Part shown: positions 1 to 7,679 of the stretch, in pieces
How the letters are laid out: each line of letters starts with the position of its first letter
How positions within the stretch are numbered: the first letter of the stretch is position 1
Assembly (NCBI RefSeq): GCF_013349995.1
Contig: NZ_JABVXF010000019.1
Location: forward strand, 28,967 to 92,966
DNA: 64,000 nt
Reading direction: 5' to 3'
Source: Pseudoalteromonas sp. 0303
GTDB lineage: Bacteria > Pseudomonadota > Gammaproteobacteria > Enterobacterales > Alteromonadaceae
Made by a program: the position numbers and the translations under genes
The notes under the pieces: model-generated
Seen by the model: only the letters and a program-made list of their open reading frames with translations
Database searches by the model: none
What the model was told of the DNA's origin: nothing

Positions 1-8
1 GTAAGCAT

Positions 9-34
9 AAAAAAAGCGGCTCACTCGCCGCTTT
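9..34 (-). terminator. Rho-independent terminator of the first gene
   Basis: AAAGCGGC (13-20) pairs with GCCGCTTT (27-34) around a 6-nt loop. Read on the minus strand, the stem is followed by a T run (bases 15 down to 9). It lies directly after the stop codon of the minus-strand gene ending at 53. Confidence 0.85.
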
Positions 35-52
35 CTTTATTTGATAGTGCTG

Positions 53-610
53 TTACTGCAACATTGCGAACAATTCTTTTAACTGCGGCATATATTGCTT
101 AACTAAGTTAACGTTACTTTCGCTAACATCTGCTGTTGCAGTACTTGCTTTAACACCTTCTAAAGCACCGACCATTGAGCGAGTGCCTGCATCAGATGAT
201 GATGCCGTAAGGCTTTGTAAACCACTCATTGCTTGATTTACACGTTGCTTATTCTCTTCAGACATACCCGCTTTAAGGTTTTCTAAATACGCCATTGATA
301 CCTCTGAGCCAACAGTAACTAACTGCTCAGCTGTGAAACCATATTGTTTGGTAAGGGCTGCAAATTCAGTGTAAAACTCGTGTTCTTTAATATGGCCTAA
401 TGCATCCATTACAGACGAGCTGTCAACACCATCAGAGCTACCTAACATACTACCTAGATTCAAACTATCCAGCTCTGGTTGGTTTTGCGACCAGTTTACT
501 ACTGCAGGTAAGGCTTTAATATAACGCTGTAGCTGGTTTTCTGAAATATCTTCTGCAAAGCTAGAAAAACTCATAGCCAGTAGGCTTATTGAAATAAGTA
601 GTGCTTTCAT
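53..610 (-). CDS. Small secreted protein of unknown function
   Basis: The 185-residue product starts with a clear signal peptide (MKALLISISLLAMSFSSFA) and is otherwise a soluble, helix-rich, Ser/Ala/Glu-rich protein without cysteine pairs or catalytic motifs that I recognise. It is probably periplasmic. The start at 610 is chosen over an upstream in-frame codon at 649 because GGAGA lies 7 nt before this ATG and the signal peptide begins here. The gene stands alone with its own terminator. It resembles DUF2780-like periplasmic proteins only in general composition, so no function is assigned. Confidence 0.75.
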   Translation of the reverse strand: MKALLISISLLAMSFSSFAEDISENQLQRYIKALPAVVNWSQNQPELDSLNLGSMLGSSDGVDSSSVMDALGHIKEHEFYTEFAALTKQYGFTAEQLVTVGSEVSMAYLENLKAGMSEENKQRVNQAMSGLQSLTASSSDAGTRSMVGALEGVKASTATADVSESNVNLVKQYMPQLKELFAMLQ

Positions 611-722
611 CGTGATCTCCTTTCTTTCAAAATGGTCTGTAACCGGCATACATAGGCTAGGAATTATGTTTGACCAATTACAAATGTTACAATGTCTTTT
701 TTACCACAGCTAAATGAACCTG

Positions 723-1136
723 ATGTTAACTATTTCTAATACCGTTACAATTGATGAATGGGAACTCGACTTTAGTGCGATCCGCTCACAAGGCGCGGGC
801 GGACAGAACGTCAACAAAGTGGCCACAGCTATTCACCTTCGCTTTGATATTAATCGCTCAAAGCTACCTGACTTTTACAAACAACGATTGCTTAATTTAA
901 ATGACTCTCGAATTACCAAAGAGGGCGTTATTGTCATTAAGTCGCAAAGTCATCGCACGCAAGAAATGAACAAAGAAGATGCGCTTAATCGTTTAAAAGA
1001 GTTAATCGTTAACGCGACACAAGTACAAAAGAAACGAAGAGCAACAAAACCAAGTAAAAGTTCTCAGAGAAAGCGTATGGACTCTAAAACAAAAAGAGGA
1101 CAAACAAAAGCATTAAGAAAAAATGTAAAATTCTAA
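723..1136 (+). CDS. arfB: Alternative ribosome-rescue factor ArfB (YaeJ/ICT1 family)
   Basis: This peptidyl-tRNA hydrolase is expected to rescue ribosomes stalled on mRNAs lacking a stop codon. The release-factor GGQ motif is plain in IRSQGAGGQNVNK near residue 25, followed by ATAIHLRFDI, both as in E. coli ArfB. The C-terminal tail is very rich in Lys/Arg (KKRRATKPSKSSQRKR), matching the tail that enters the empty mRNA channel. Length (137 aa) fits the family (about 140). The start at 723 is preferred because family members begin M-(I/L)-x-I-S; an ATG at 714 is also in frame, and neither has a good ribosome-binding site. Confidence 0.9.
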   Translation: MLTISNTVTIDEWELDFSAIRSQGAGGQNVNKVATAIHLRFDINRSKLPDFYKQRLLNLNDSRITKEGVIVIKSQSHRTQEMNKEDALNRLKELIVNATQVQKKRRATKPSKSSQRKRMDSKTKRGQTKALRKNVKF

Positions 1137-1271
1137 CTTTCACATCAGAAGATCGTGTCAAAAATAAGCAGAACTGTAAAGAAGTGTAACTTGTTAACAA
1201 AGTTAATTGATGGTTAATCCTGCCACGTCTATAATAGTAATACAATTTTACTGCTAATTAAGGAGCCGGGT

Positions 1272-1592
1272 ATGGGCCAGAAATCACGGATTATTGCCGC
1301 TGCAATGATAACGCTGTCAGCTTTGCCTATGTCGAGTTTTGCTGTAGATTCATGGCAAGCCGGAAACGCGTATCCGCAAGGTAGTGAAACCTGTTATAAC
1401 GAAATTCTTTATAAAGCTAGATGGTGGGCAACCCCAGGAGAAGAGCCTGGCAGTTCACAATGGGGCGCTTGGGTTGCAGATGTCGCCTCAAAAACCTGTG
1501 TACAGAGTGTAGTAAAAAAACAAGACGATTTACTTAAGTCTTTACCCACAATTTTCGAACCAAATAACAATAAAAAAGGGAGTTCTGATTAA
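1272..1592 (+). CDS. Small secreted chitin-binding-like (CBM5/12-type) protein
   Basis: A 106-residue secreted protein with a signal peptide ending near SSFAVD. The mature part is a single carbohydrate-binding module of the ChtBD3/CBM5-12 type: WQAGNAYPQGSETCYNEIL, then YKARWWATPGEEPG and WGAW, with the usual aromatic platform (WW and W). There is no catalytic domain, so it is a free-standing binding module with a short charged tail. GGAG lies about 5 nt before the GTATG start. Free-standing modules can help attach cells or enzymes to chitin; the actual ligand is inferred. Confidence 0.8.
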   Translation: MGQKSRIIAAAMITLSALPMSSFAVDSWQAGNAYPQGSETCYNEILYKARWWATPGEEPGSSQWGAWVADVASKTCVQSVVKKQDDLLKSLPTIFEPNNNKKGSSD

Positions 1593-1603
1593 CTCCCTTT
1601 TTT
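1572..1603. terminator. Bidirectional terminator between converging genes
   Basis: AAAAAAGGGAGTT (1572-1584) is perfectly complementary to AACTCCCTTTTTT (1591-1603) with a 6-nt loop. The A and T flanks make it usable from both strands. The stop codon of the plus-strand gene lies within the stem, and the minus-strand FUSC gene ends 6 nt further on. Confidence 0.9.
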
Positions 1604-1608
1604 AATCT

Positions 1609-2643
1609 TTAATCAAACGTGTGATGCCTTGTCATTGCAAAGCGATTTAAGATGTGATGCATTATGTACACCGCACATAAGCTCAATAGTATGGCCACAG
1701 ACACCGACGAAAAACGATAGAGCGCGCTGTAAACCAGATCTTGCCCCGGCCCTAATGACTGGCCAAACAAAATACCAAATGTAGTGATAATACCAAAGCC
1801 AACACCCGGAATACCGCCACCAATTATGTGATAACGACTAAAGATAAAGGTCAAAATCCACAGAATTAACGCAGGAAATATCAAAATATCGGTATGGTTA
1901 TACAAAAATAACTGTGCCACTAACGCTAAGTTACAACCGATTAAGGTGCCTATCGCGCGCTGCCATGCCGCCATACCTGCTGCTTTCCAGCACAATGAAA
2001 ACAATATCAGTACCGAGGCCGCTTGAGCAGAGATAGAATCTTGTAAATCAAATACCTGAAATACAACAAATGACAAGGTTGCTACGGTTGAGCAAAGTAA
2101 TACTTCGTGGCGCACACTTTCTTTTGCTTTTTCTGGCATTACCCGACCTTGCCGTGGTGCAACATCAGGGAATAAACCATGCATTAGCATCGAAAACAGC
2201 ACAGTAACCACAACGGCAACGGCGTTACTAATGATCAACGGATAAATACTGACACCACCGCCGGTGTAGGTCGAAAAATGTAATTGAATCGACAAACTCA
2301 CCACGGTTGTGGCGCCAAATAAAAAGTTAGCACCACGACTCATTTGATAAAACAAAAAGGCAAAGGCTATAAAGCTCATCATTGTCATTACAATAGGCAA
2401 GTGTGCAAACAAGCCTTGCACAACCAGCACAAACAGCGCACTGAACACAGCGCCTGCGTAAAACTGACGAATAATATGCATGTTAAGCACAGGCACTAAA
2501 CCGAGCAGTAGCATAGGGTAAACAGTGAAAAAGATGCCATTCGGCCAGTTCATCAATTTTGCCAGTGAAAACCCTAGTGCTGAGCCCGTGGCAATGCGTA
2601 GCGCTTGGCGTAAGCCATTACCATCGAGTTGCAATACTGACAT
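1609..2643 (-). CDS. FUSC/DUF2955-type inner-membrane protein of an efflux operon
   Basis: A polytopic membrane protein (344 aa) with about ten hydrophobic segments in two groups, near residues 15-160 and 190-335, the layout of the DUF2955/FUSC (aromatic acid exporter-like) family. It forms an operon with the HlyD-type adaptor ending 14 nt upstream and a MarR regulator. The likely role is the inner-membrane part of a tripartite efflux pump for small, perhaps aromatic, compounds. No outer-membrane channel is encoded here, so a TolC-like partner from elsewhere would be needed. The substrate is not visible in the sequence. Confidence 0.85.
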   Translation of the reverse strand: MSVLQLDGNGLRQALRIATGSALGFSLAKLMNWPNGIFFTVYPMLLLGLVPVLNMHIIRQFYAGAVFSALFVLVVQGLFAHLPIVMTMMSFIAFAFLFYQMSRGANFLFGATTVVSLSIQLHFSTYTGGGVSIYPLIISNAVAVVVTVLFSMLMHGLFPDVAPRQGRVMPEKAKESVRHEVLLCSTVATLSFVVFQVFDLQDSISAQAASVLILFSLCWKAAGMAAWQRAIGTLIGCNLALVAQLFLYNHTDILIFPALILWILTFIFSRYHIIGGGIPGVGFGIITTFGILFGQSLGPGQDLVYSALYRFSSVSVAILLSLCAVYIMHHILNRFAMTRHHTFD

Positions 2644-2656
2644 AACTCACCCAGCC

Positions 2657-3718
2657 TTAGTAAATGAAGTGCAGAACACTAATGAAGCGAATTTGCATGC
2701 TTGCAAACCAACTGCCAATGCTAGAGTCAGGCAAAAGCTGTACGGTTGCACGCGCACCACTTGGAAATTTTGCCAGCATCTGGTGTTCATCTAGCTTAAT
2801 ATGAATACGTTGACGCTGTGCATCTCGTACCCAACGGTTGCTGCTTTCAGTGGAACTGAGTAAACCATTAGCGTTAAGCTGACCATCACTCACACCCGCT
2901 TCAAAACTAATAATTTTGCCAGTAAACACTTTGCCCGGTAGCGCATCAAAGCTGACTTTTGCAGTACTACCAATTTGCACGTGAACTAAAGACTTTTCGC
3001 GAAAATCAGCAACTAAATCAGCTTTATTAGCAACAATCGCCATTAACGGTTGGCCCTTATTAGCATAGGTACCCGGTGTTACCTGTAAGTTTGCTATTTT
3101 ACCGTCGGTATCGGCTGTCACTGTGGTGTACGACAGGTTTAGTTTCGCTTGTTCAAGCTGGTTTTGAGCATGACGAAGCGCTAAATTGTCATCCCCCATT
3201 TTACCGCGCGCTAATTTAGCCTCGTTAAGCTGGGCTTCAATTGCAGCCACATTGGCTTTGCTTGATTGATAGTTCGCATTGATAGTTTCGTACTCTTGCT
3301 CTGAAATAGAACGCTTTTTCAATAGCGACTCACCGCGTTCAAACAGCAACGTTTGCTCATGTAGCTTAGCTTGAGCAGCCGCTAACTGTGCTTCTATTGC
3401 CTTCACACTGCTATCTAAACGTTGGTTTTGTAGTTTTGCATCATCATATGCAAGTTCAGCTTGTTGCACGGCAAGCTCAAAAGGCTCATCGTTAATCTTA
3501 AACAAGGCTTGCTGTTTTTCGACGGCTTGATTATTAGTCACTAACACGTCAGTCACACGACCACTTACCTGCGGGGTCACTTGCACAACCGGATGATACA
3601 CACGGGCCTGCGGTGTAACAGGCATATACAAATCGGCAATCACAAAATATAAAAATAAAACAATAAAACCCGCTAAAGAGATTTTTACGTAACGGGCAAA
3701 CTTTTGATCTGGTGTCAT
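2657..3718 (-). CDS. HlyD/EmrA-family periplasmic adaptor protein
   Basis: A membrane-fusion protein of 353 aa. One N-terminal membrane helix (residues 12-33) is followed by a biotinyl-lipoyl-like half (VVQVTPQVSGRVTDVLVTNNQAVEKQQALFKI), a long alpha-hairpin (about 85-190), the second lipoyl half (LNLSYTTVTADTDGKIANLQVTPGTYANKGQPLMAIV) and a beta-barrel domain. It bridges an inner-membrane pump to an outer-membrane channel. It is 14 nt upstream of the FUSC gene and 4 nt downstream of the MarR gene, so the three should be co-transcribed and repressed together. Confidence 0.93.
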   Translation of the reverse strand: MTPDQKFARYVKISLAGFIVLFLYFVIADLYMPVTPQARVYHPVVQVTPQVSGRVTDVLVTNNQAVEKQQALFKINDEPFELAVQQAELAYDDAKLQNQRLDSSVKAIEAQLAAAQAKLHEQTLLFERGESLLKKRSISEQEYETINANYQSSKANVAAIEAQLNEAKLARGKMGDDNLALRHAQNQLEQAKLNLSYTTVTADTDGKIANLQVTPGTYANKGQPLMAIVANKADLVADFREKSLVHVQIGSTAKVSFDALPGKVFTGKIISFEAGVSDGQLNANGLLSSTESSNRWVRDAQRQRIHIKLDEHQMLAKFPSGARATVQLLPDSSIGSWFASMQIRFISVLHFIY

Positions 3719-3722
3719 AACG

Positions 3723-4199
3723 TTACTTATCTCCTGAATAATGACGGATACACTGACGAGCGTTTTGCTCCATCTGAATTAAGCCATGCGCCATGGTATC
3801 GAGTTGCTCAGTGGTTAAATCGGCATAAAGGTGCTCTTTCACATCGGCAATAATCACCTGCAATGTGTCTAACAATTGTAGACCTTGCTCAGTGAAGTAC
3901 AGACGTTTACTTCGTTTATCTTCAGCGTCAGCTTTACGAGCAATAATCTCTTGTTGCTCAAGCTGCTTAATAGTGCGAGTTAGTGAAGGCATTTCAATGC
4001 CTAAGCTATTTGCTAACTCTTGTTGCGTACAACCTTGGTTTAGATGAAACAGGTGCATCATCGCAGTCCAGCGAGATTGAGTAAGGCCCAAAGGCTCAAC
4101 CGCCAAAGTGACAGCATCGCGACATAAACGATGCACACGGCCCATACTGCCGCATAATGTTAAATCAAGAGTTTCGTGAAAAGGGGGAGTGGAAGACAT
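3723..4199 (-). CDS. MarR-family transcriptional repressor of the efflux operon
   Basis: A 158-residue winged-helix regulator. The HTH is at about residues 50-80 (CTQQELANSLGIEMPSLTRTIKQLEQQEII) with the wing DKRSKRLYFTEQG. The start at 4199 is chosen because GGAG lies 6 nt before it; an in-frame ATG at 4211 would place the SD inside the gene. It is the first gene of the operon with hlyD and FUSC, and the large palindrome immediately upstream (4211-4258) is its likely operator, so autorepression released by an efflux substrate is expected. Confidence 0.92.
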   Translation of the reverse strand: MSSTPPFHETLDLTLCGSMGRVHRLCRDAVTLAVEPLGLTQSRWTAMMHLFHLNQGCTQQELANSLGIEMPSLTRTIKQLEQQEIIARKADAEDKRSKRLYFTEQGLQLLDTLQVIIADVKEHLYADLTTEQLDTMAHGLIQMEQNARQCIRHYSGDK

Positions 4200-4210
4200 G
4201 ATGCGCTCCA

Positions 4211-4258
4211 TTTACTTAGCATGCTAACTATTTTAATGTAGTTAGCATGCTAAGTAAA
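4211..4258. promoter_or_regulatory. Double palindromic MarR operator
   Basis: TTTACTTAGCATGCTAACTA (4211-4230) is repeated as an exact inverted copy at 4239-4258 with an 8-bp spacer. Each arm itself contains the palindrome TTAGCATGCTAA, so two dimer sites lie 28 bp apart. The site sits just upstream of the MarR start codon and would cover the promoter. Confidence 0.85.
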
Positions 4259-4316
4259 TATTAGTGCAATTAATAAAATAGATAGCTGTGTTCGATAAAA
4301 GCGAACAACTGCAAAA

Positions 4317-4333
4317 GTTATCTGCTAGATAAC
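4317..4333 (-). terminator. Hairpin after the thioredoxin gene
   Basis: GTTATCT (4317-4323) pairs with AGATAAC (4327-4333) with a 3-nt loop. On the minus strand the stem is followed by TTTT. It lies directly after the stop of the gene ending at 4335. The stem is AT-rich and the T run short, so this is a weak call. Confidence 0.5.
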
Positions 4334-4334
4334 A

Positions 4335-4811
4335 CTATTTAGCAATTAACTCTTTGATATGGCTTTCATAGAGGTCTAATTTTTCAGCAATAAATCCTGT
4401 GTGTTGGAACCGTACTACGCCTTCTTTATCGATTAAAAAGCTGCTCGGCATCCCTTTAAGTTGGTATTGTCTGCCAATAACAGCATCTGGGTCGTAAATA
4501 ATATTAAAGTTAACTGCAAACTCAGCTAAAAATGCATCGGCATCACTGCGCTCAACATCAATGTTTACAGCAACTACTTTAAGGCCTTGCTGTTGATACT
4601 TGCTCTGCATGGCAATAAACCAAGGAAACGAGCGTCGACACGGGCTGCACCAAGACGCCCAGAAATCGAGTAACACGACTTGCCCTTTGTATTGATTTAA
4701 TAGTTTAGACAACTGCTGCTGACTTGCAGCTAAAGGTGGGGGGGAAGGGTGCTCTGCCATAGCAGCAGAGCTCGTAATTAAAAAAAATGCAATTAATGTG
4801 TATTTGATCAT
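4335..4811 (-). CDS. TlpA/ResA-like periplasmic thiol-disulfide oxidoreductase
   Basis: A 158-residue exported thioredoxin-fold protein. A signal peptide (to about SSAAMAEH) is followed by the active site WASWCSPCRRSFPWF near residues 50-64 and the cis-Pro region GMPSSFLIDKEGVV near residue 120. It probably reduces or oxidises periplasmic disulfides. Its ATG overlaps the stop of the upstream methyltransferase-like gene by 4 nt, so it is translationally coupled to the two genes at 4808-6309. Why a thioredoxin travels with a spermidine-synthase-like protein is not evident from the sequence. Confidence 0.9.
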   Translation of the reverse strand: MIKYTLIAFFLITSSAAMAEHPSPPPLAASQQQLSKLLNQYKGQVVLLDFWASWCSPCRRSFPWFIAMQSKYQQQGLKVVAVNIDVERSDADAFLAEFAVNFNIIYDPDAVIGRQYQLKGMPSSFLIDKEGVVRFQHTGFIAEKLDLYESHIKELIAK

Positions 4812-5698
4812 TGATAATTTAATAAATTCGCTGGTGAATATTGGTCAGTGAGCACCTTGGTATCCGCTGGCCAATCTTGATTACCCTTAGTATAAAACAA
4901 ATGCTCGCTAAGTAACTGCAAATCAACATCGTAAGGGGTTAACTTATTTACGAGTTTGTTAACGCGTTCGGCTAACTGTTGCTGGCTAGGCATAGTCTCG
5001 AAGCCAGCTAAAATAATGCGATTAGAATTTTCATCGGTCACAACATTAACAAAGTCACCAAACACATCGAAGTAAGTTGCCGACTCATGCTGGTATAACT
5101 TGCTTGATGAAAAGGTATTTGCAGCGACAATTCCGCCATCAGCCAAAACACTTTTTACTTCTGCAAAAAATTCCTTAGTGAGAAGGTGCTCAGGGATATA
5201 ATCGCCGTTAAAGGCATCAAGAATAATCCAATCGTACTTTTGTTTTTTAAGTGCGGCACGTTTAATAAAAATTCGGCCATCTTGCACCTTAGACGTTACG
5301 TTATTAGTTTCTACAAAGCTAAAATAATCACGGGCAACTTTTATTACCGCGGGGTCAATTTCGACATTTTCGATATGAGCGCTAGGGTAAAGCTCATGAA
5401 TGGTATTAGAGAGTGAACCTCCTCCTAAACCTATGATCAGTACATTTTTAGGATCATCAATAAATAGTAAGCTTGCAAACGTCATTTTGGTGTAATTAAA
5501 CACCAGCTTTTTAGGCTCACTCTTATACATACAACTTTGCGTACTTTTACGGGTTTTTTCGTTAAATTTTAAACACAGTAAATCGCCAGTCTTCTCCACT
5601 AAAATATTTCGATAAAGCGAGCGCTCTTTATGTATTACTTCTGCCAAGCTGCTAAAAGGCAATGTCATGAGCAAACAAACCATTAAGACTCTAAACAT
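4808..5698 (-). CDS. Spermidine synthase-like methyltransferase-fold protein (C-terminal half of a fused-MFS family)
   Basis: The 296-residue product has an apparent signal peptide or membrane anchor (MFRVLMVCLLMTLPFSSLA) and a SpeE-type Rossmann domain: VLIIGLGGGSLSNTIHE (cofactor loop, near residues 100-116), ENVEIDPAVIKVARDYF and the catalytic-region DWIILDAFNGDYIPEHL. The preceding gene encodes only the membrane half, and the two overlap by 16 nt. Together they match the architecture of proteins annotated as fused MFS/spermidine synthase. The anchor suggests the catalytic domain may be outside the cytoplasm, which would argue against ordinary polyamine synthesis; the substrate is unknown. 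Confidence 0.82.
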   Translation of the reverse strand: MFRVLMVCLLMTLPFSSLAEVIHKERSLYRNILVEKTGDLLCLKFNEKTRKSTQSCMYKSEPKKLVFNYTKMTFASLLFIDDPKNVLIIGLGGGSLSNTIHELYPSAHIENVEIDPAVIKVARDYFSFVETNNVTSKVQDGRIFIKRAALKKQKYDWIILDAFNGDYIPEHLLTKEFFAEVKSVLADGGIVAANTFSSSKLYQHESATYFDVFGDFVNVVTDENSNRIILAGFETMPSQQQLAERVNKLVNKLTPYDVDLQLLSEHLFYTKGNQDWPADTKVLTDQYSPANLLNYQ

Positions 5699-6309
5699 AC
5701 AGTACGCTCCTTTGTTTTTATTTGACTAACAGCAATTGCAAGCAAACCAAGCGCGCCTAATACCGCTGCAAAGGTTTTAATGATGTCGTTAACATCAAAC
5801 GCTAACACCATATAAAAAGAGGTAATAATCGTGCCAAGGGCGCTTCCTAGGGTGCTCACAAAATACAAACCACCGGCAACCTGACCACTTTTTTCATGAT
5901 CGGTAACCAATAATCGCACTGAGTAAGGTGAGATCATGCCGAGTATTGTTGTAGGGATAAAAAACAACGCTGTTGACGCCAGCAACGAGCCGTAACGACT
6001 GTCTTCAATATGGGTGAAAATAAAGGTCATAATTGGCTCAGCAAACAATACTATTGGCACCACCATAATGCTTGCTACAAAGAAAATGAGACCATATTTA
6101 GTTAACGAAGGATTGCGGGTTGAGAGCTTACCGCCAAGTAAATAGCCGAAAGATAAGCTCAACATAAATACAGTGATAATACTGCCCCATATATGCACAC
6201 TGCTACCAAAGTACGGCGCTAAAATTCGACCGCCTAAAAGCTCAATTCCCATAATACAAAAGCCGCTACTAAAGGCTAAAAAGTAGATAAGCGCATTGAT
6301 TTTATTCAT
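5683..6309 (-). CDS. Membrane half of a fused-MFS/spermidine synthase-like system
   Basis: A 208-residue membrane protein with about six transmembrane segments. It begins with INALIYFLAFSSGFCIMGIELLGGRILAPYFGSS, the N-terminal signature seen in fused MFS/spermidine synthase proteins. It ends after the sixth segment, and its reading frame overlaps the start of the soluble synthase-like gene by 16 nt in another frame. The pair therefore looks like a natural split, or a fused gene broken by a frameshift. No substrate can be inferred. Confidence 0.8.
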   Translation of the reverse strand: MNKINALIYFLAFSSGFCIMGIELLGGRILAPYFGSSVHIWGSIITVFMLSLSFGYLLGGKLSTRNPSLTKYGLIFFVASIMVVPIVLFAEPIMTFIFTHIEDSRYGSLLASTALFFIPTTILGMISPYSVRLLVTDHEKSGQVAGGLYFVSTLGSALGTIITSFYMVLAFDVNDIIKTFAAVLGALGLLAIAVSQIKTKERTVCLES

Positions 6310-6501
6310 TAAACACCCGCTGATTTTGTTGTTATTTTACCCATCTTAACCTGATGCAGATAAGGATGCCATGACTGTTTTTTAAGCTGTAAAGGCCGTT
6401 GACAAAATATAGTCTTTTAAAAATCAATAATTAAAAAGGCTAGGTTAAAGTACATGTGCTCTGGTATTTTAATGGGAACAAAATAAGCAAGGAAAAATGC
6501 A

Positions 6502-6960
6502 ATGGATCAGCAAGTAACGAAGATCAATATCGACAACCCAACAACTTTATTTGGCCTCAAAGTTCGCACCAGCAATATGAAAGAAATGAGTGGGGAAGGT
6601 GCCAAAATCGCTGGCTTATGGCAGCAATTTTACACAGACATAGCGCCAAATTTAACGCCATCTAGCCAAGTTTATGGCGTGTATACTCATTATGAATCTG
6701 ATGTCACAGGAGAGTTTGATGTATTTGCGTGTACTGACATGCAAGTCACGTCATCAGAGGTAGAAAAAACTACACTTTCTACAGGTAACTATCTTCACTT
6801 TAGCGGCAAAGGTGCAATGCCACAAACCGTTATCGATGTTTGGGGCCAAGTTTGGCAGTACTTTAGTAATGAACAGTGCCCGCATATTCGAGCATATAAA
6901 ACTGACTATGAGTTTTATAAAAGCAGTGAAGAAGTTGAAGTATTCATTTCGGTTGAATAA
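6502..6960 (+). CDS. GyrI-like/effector-binding domain protein
   Basis: A stand-alone 152-residue GyrI-like (SOUL/AraC effector-binding) domain: repeated beta-alpha-beta-beta units with FGLKVRTSN at residues 17-25, VYGVYTHYESDVTGEFDVFACTDM and YLHFSGKGAMPQTVIDVWGQVWQYF. No DNA-binding domain is present. Such proteins bind small hydrophobic or cationic compounds; some inhibit gyrase or hydrolyse cyclopropanoids. AAGGAAAA lies 7 nt before the ATG. It is a single gene with a terminator at 7000-7022. Confidence 0.82.
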   Translation: MDQQVTKINIDNPTTLFGLKVRTSNMKEMSGEGAKIAGLWQQFYTDIAPNLTPSSQVYGVYTHYESDVTGEFDVFACTDMQVTSSEVEKTTLSTGNYLHFSGKGAMPQTVIDVWGQVWQYFSNEQCPHIRAYKTDYEFYKSSEEVEVFISVE

Positions 6961-6999
6961 CGCCAAACCCTATTTTTAGTGTAAAGCCCCATTACAGAT

Positions 7000-7022
7000 A
7001 AAGCCGCTTATTGCGGCTTTTT
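7000..7022. terminator. Bidirectional terminator
   Basis: AAAGCCGC (7000-7007) pairs with GCGGCTTT (7013-7020) around a 5-nt loop and runs into further T residues. It separates the converging GyrI-like gene and the mini-FliF-like gene ending at 7040. Confidence 0.85.
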
Positions 7023-7039
7023 ATTTGCTAAAAGGTATA

Positions 7040-7546
7040 TTAATCCTTGTTGTTATCTTCAAGAATAAGATTCTTTAAAATGGGTCGTACAACTACCAAG
7101 ATTAAAGTAATAAGTACTATCGCGGCCATTGTCATGCGAACTAATCGGAAAAACCATTCAGTTTGATGAATAGGCCTATTTTCCTTTACTTCTTGTGATT
7201 CAAGTAAGGCACATGCTTGTGGTATTGAACTAAATGCATCTTTATTTGGATAATCAAAGACGAAACCTACTTTAGCAAGTGCTAGCTTTGCTTGGTCTGA
7301 GTGAAGAACATCGACGTACAAAATATGATTTTTAATATCAGCCTTGTAAGGGATCTCTTCAACGTCCAGTACATCAACTATCTTGACGGCATTGACTAAG
7401 CGCATATCTTGTATCAAAGGCCGGTATTCAGGAGCTCGAGACCATATAATTACAAATATAGCGAATACCAAGGATAAGCATAATAACCCCCACAAGGTGT
7501 AACGCTTAGGTAGCAACTCTAATACATGCGGCGGTTTATTGCTCAT
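7040..7546 (-). CDS. Mini-FliF-like membrane protein (one ring-building domain between two membrane helices)
   Basis: The 168-residue protein has one membrane helix at each end (about residues 17-37 and 133-155). Between them, WSRAPEYRPLIQDMRLVNAVKIVDVLDVEEIPYKADIKNHILYVDVLHSDQAKLALAKVGF closely follows the first YscJ/FliF ring-building domain of the flagellar MS-ring protein. The C-terminus (VVRPILKNL) resembles the end of the second FliF helix. The rest of FliF (RBM2, RBM3, beta-collar) and its FliG-binding tail are absent; real FliF is about 550 aa. GGAA precedes the ATG at 7546. No flagellar gene is nearby. The function is unknown. Confidence 0.6.
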   Translation of the reverse strand: MSNKPPHVLELLPKRYTLWGLLCLSLVFAIFVIIWSRAPEYRPLIQDMRLVNAVKIVDVLDVEEIPYKADIKNHILYVDVLHSDQAKLALAKVGFVFDYPNKDAFSSIPQACALLESQEVKENRPIHQTEWFFRLVRMTMAAIVLITLILVVVRPILKNLILEDNNKD

Positions 7547-7679
7547 TATGACTTCCAATTCAATAAGTTAACTTTCATAATATAAAAGTTTTGATATGTA
7601 AAAAAGTAGTTATATACAAATAACCATCATTTAAGTTACTGTGGTTTTGTAACTTTTAGTCACCAATAAGGATGTTGTT

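Noticed and set aside
2525..2794. 89-aa plus-strand ORF across the FUSC/HlyD junction
   Set aside because: Antisense to two well-supported genes, with no ribosome-binding site or domain.
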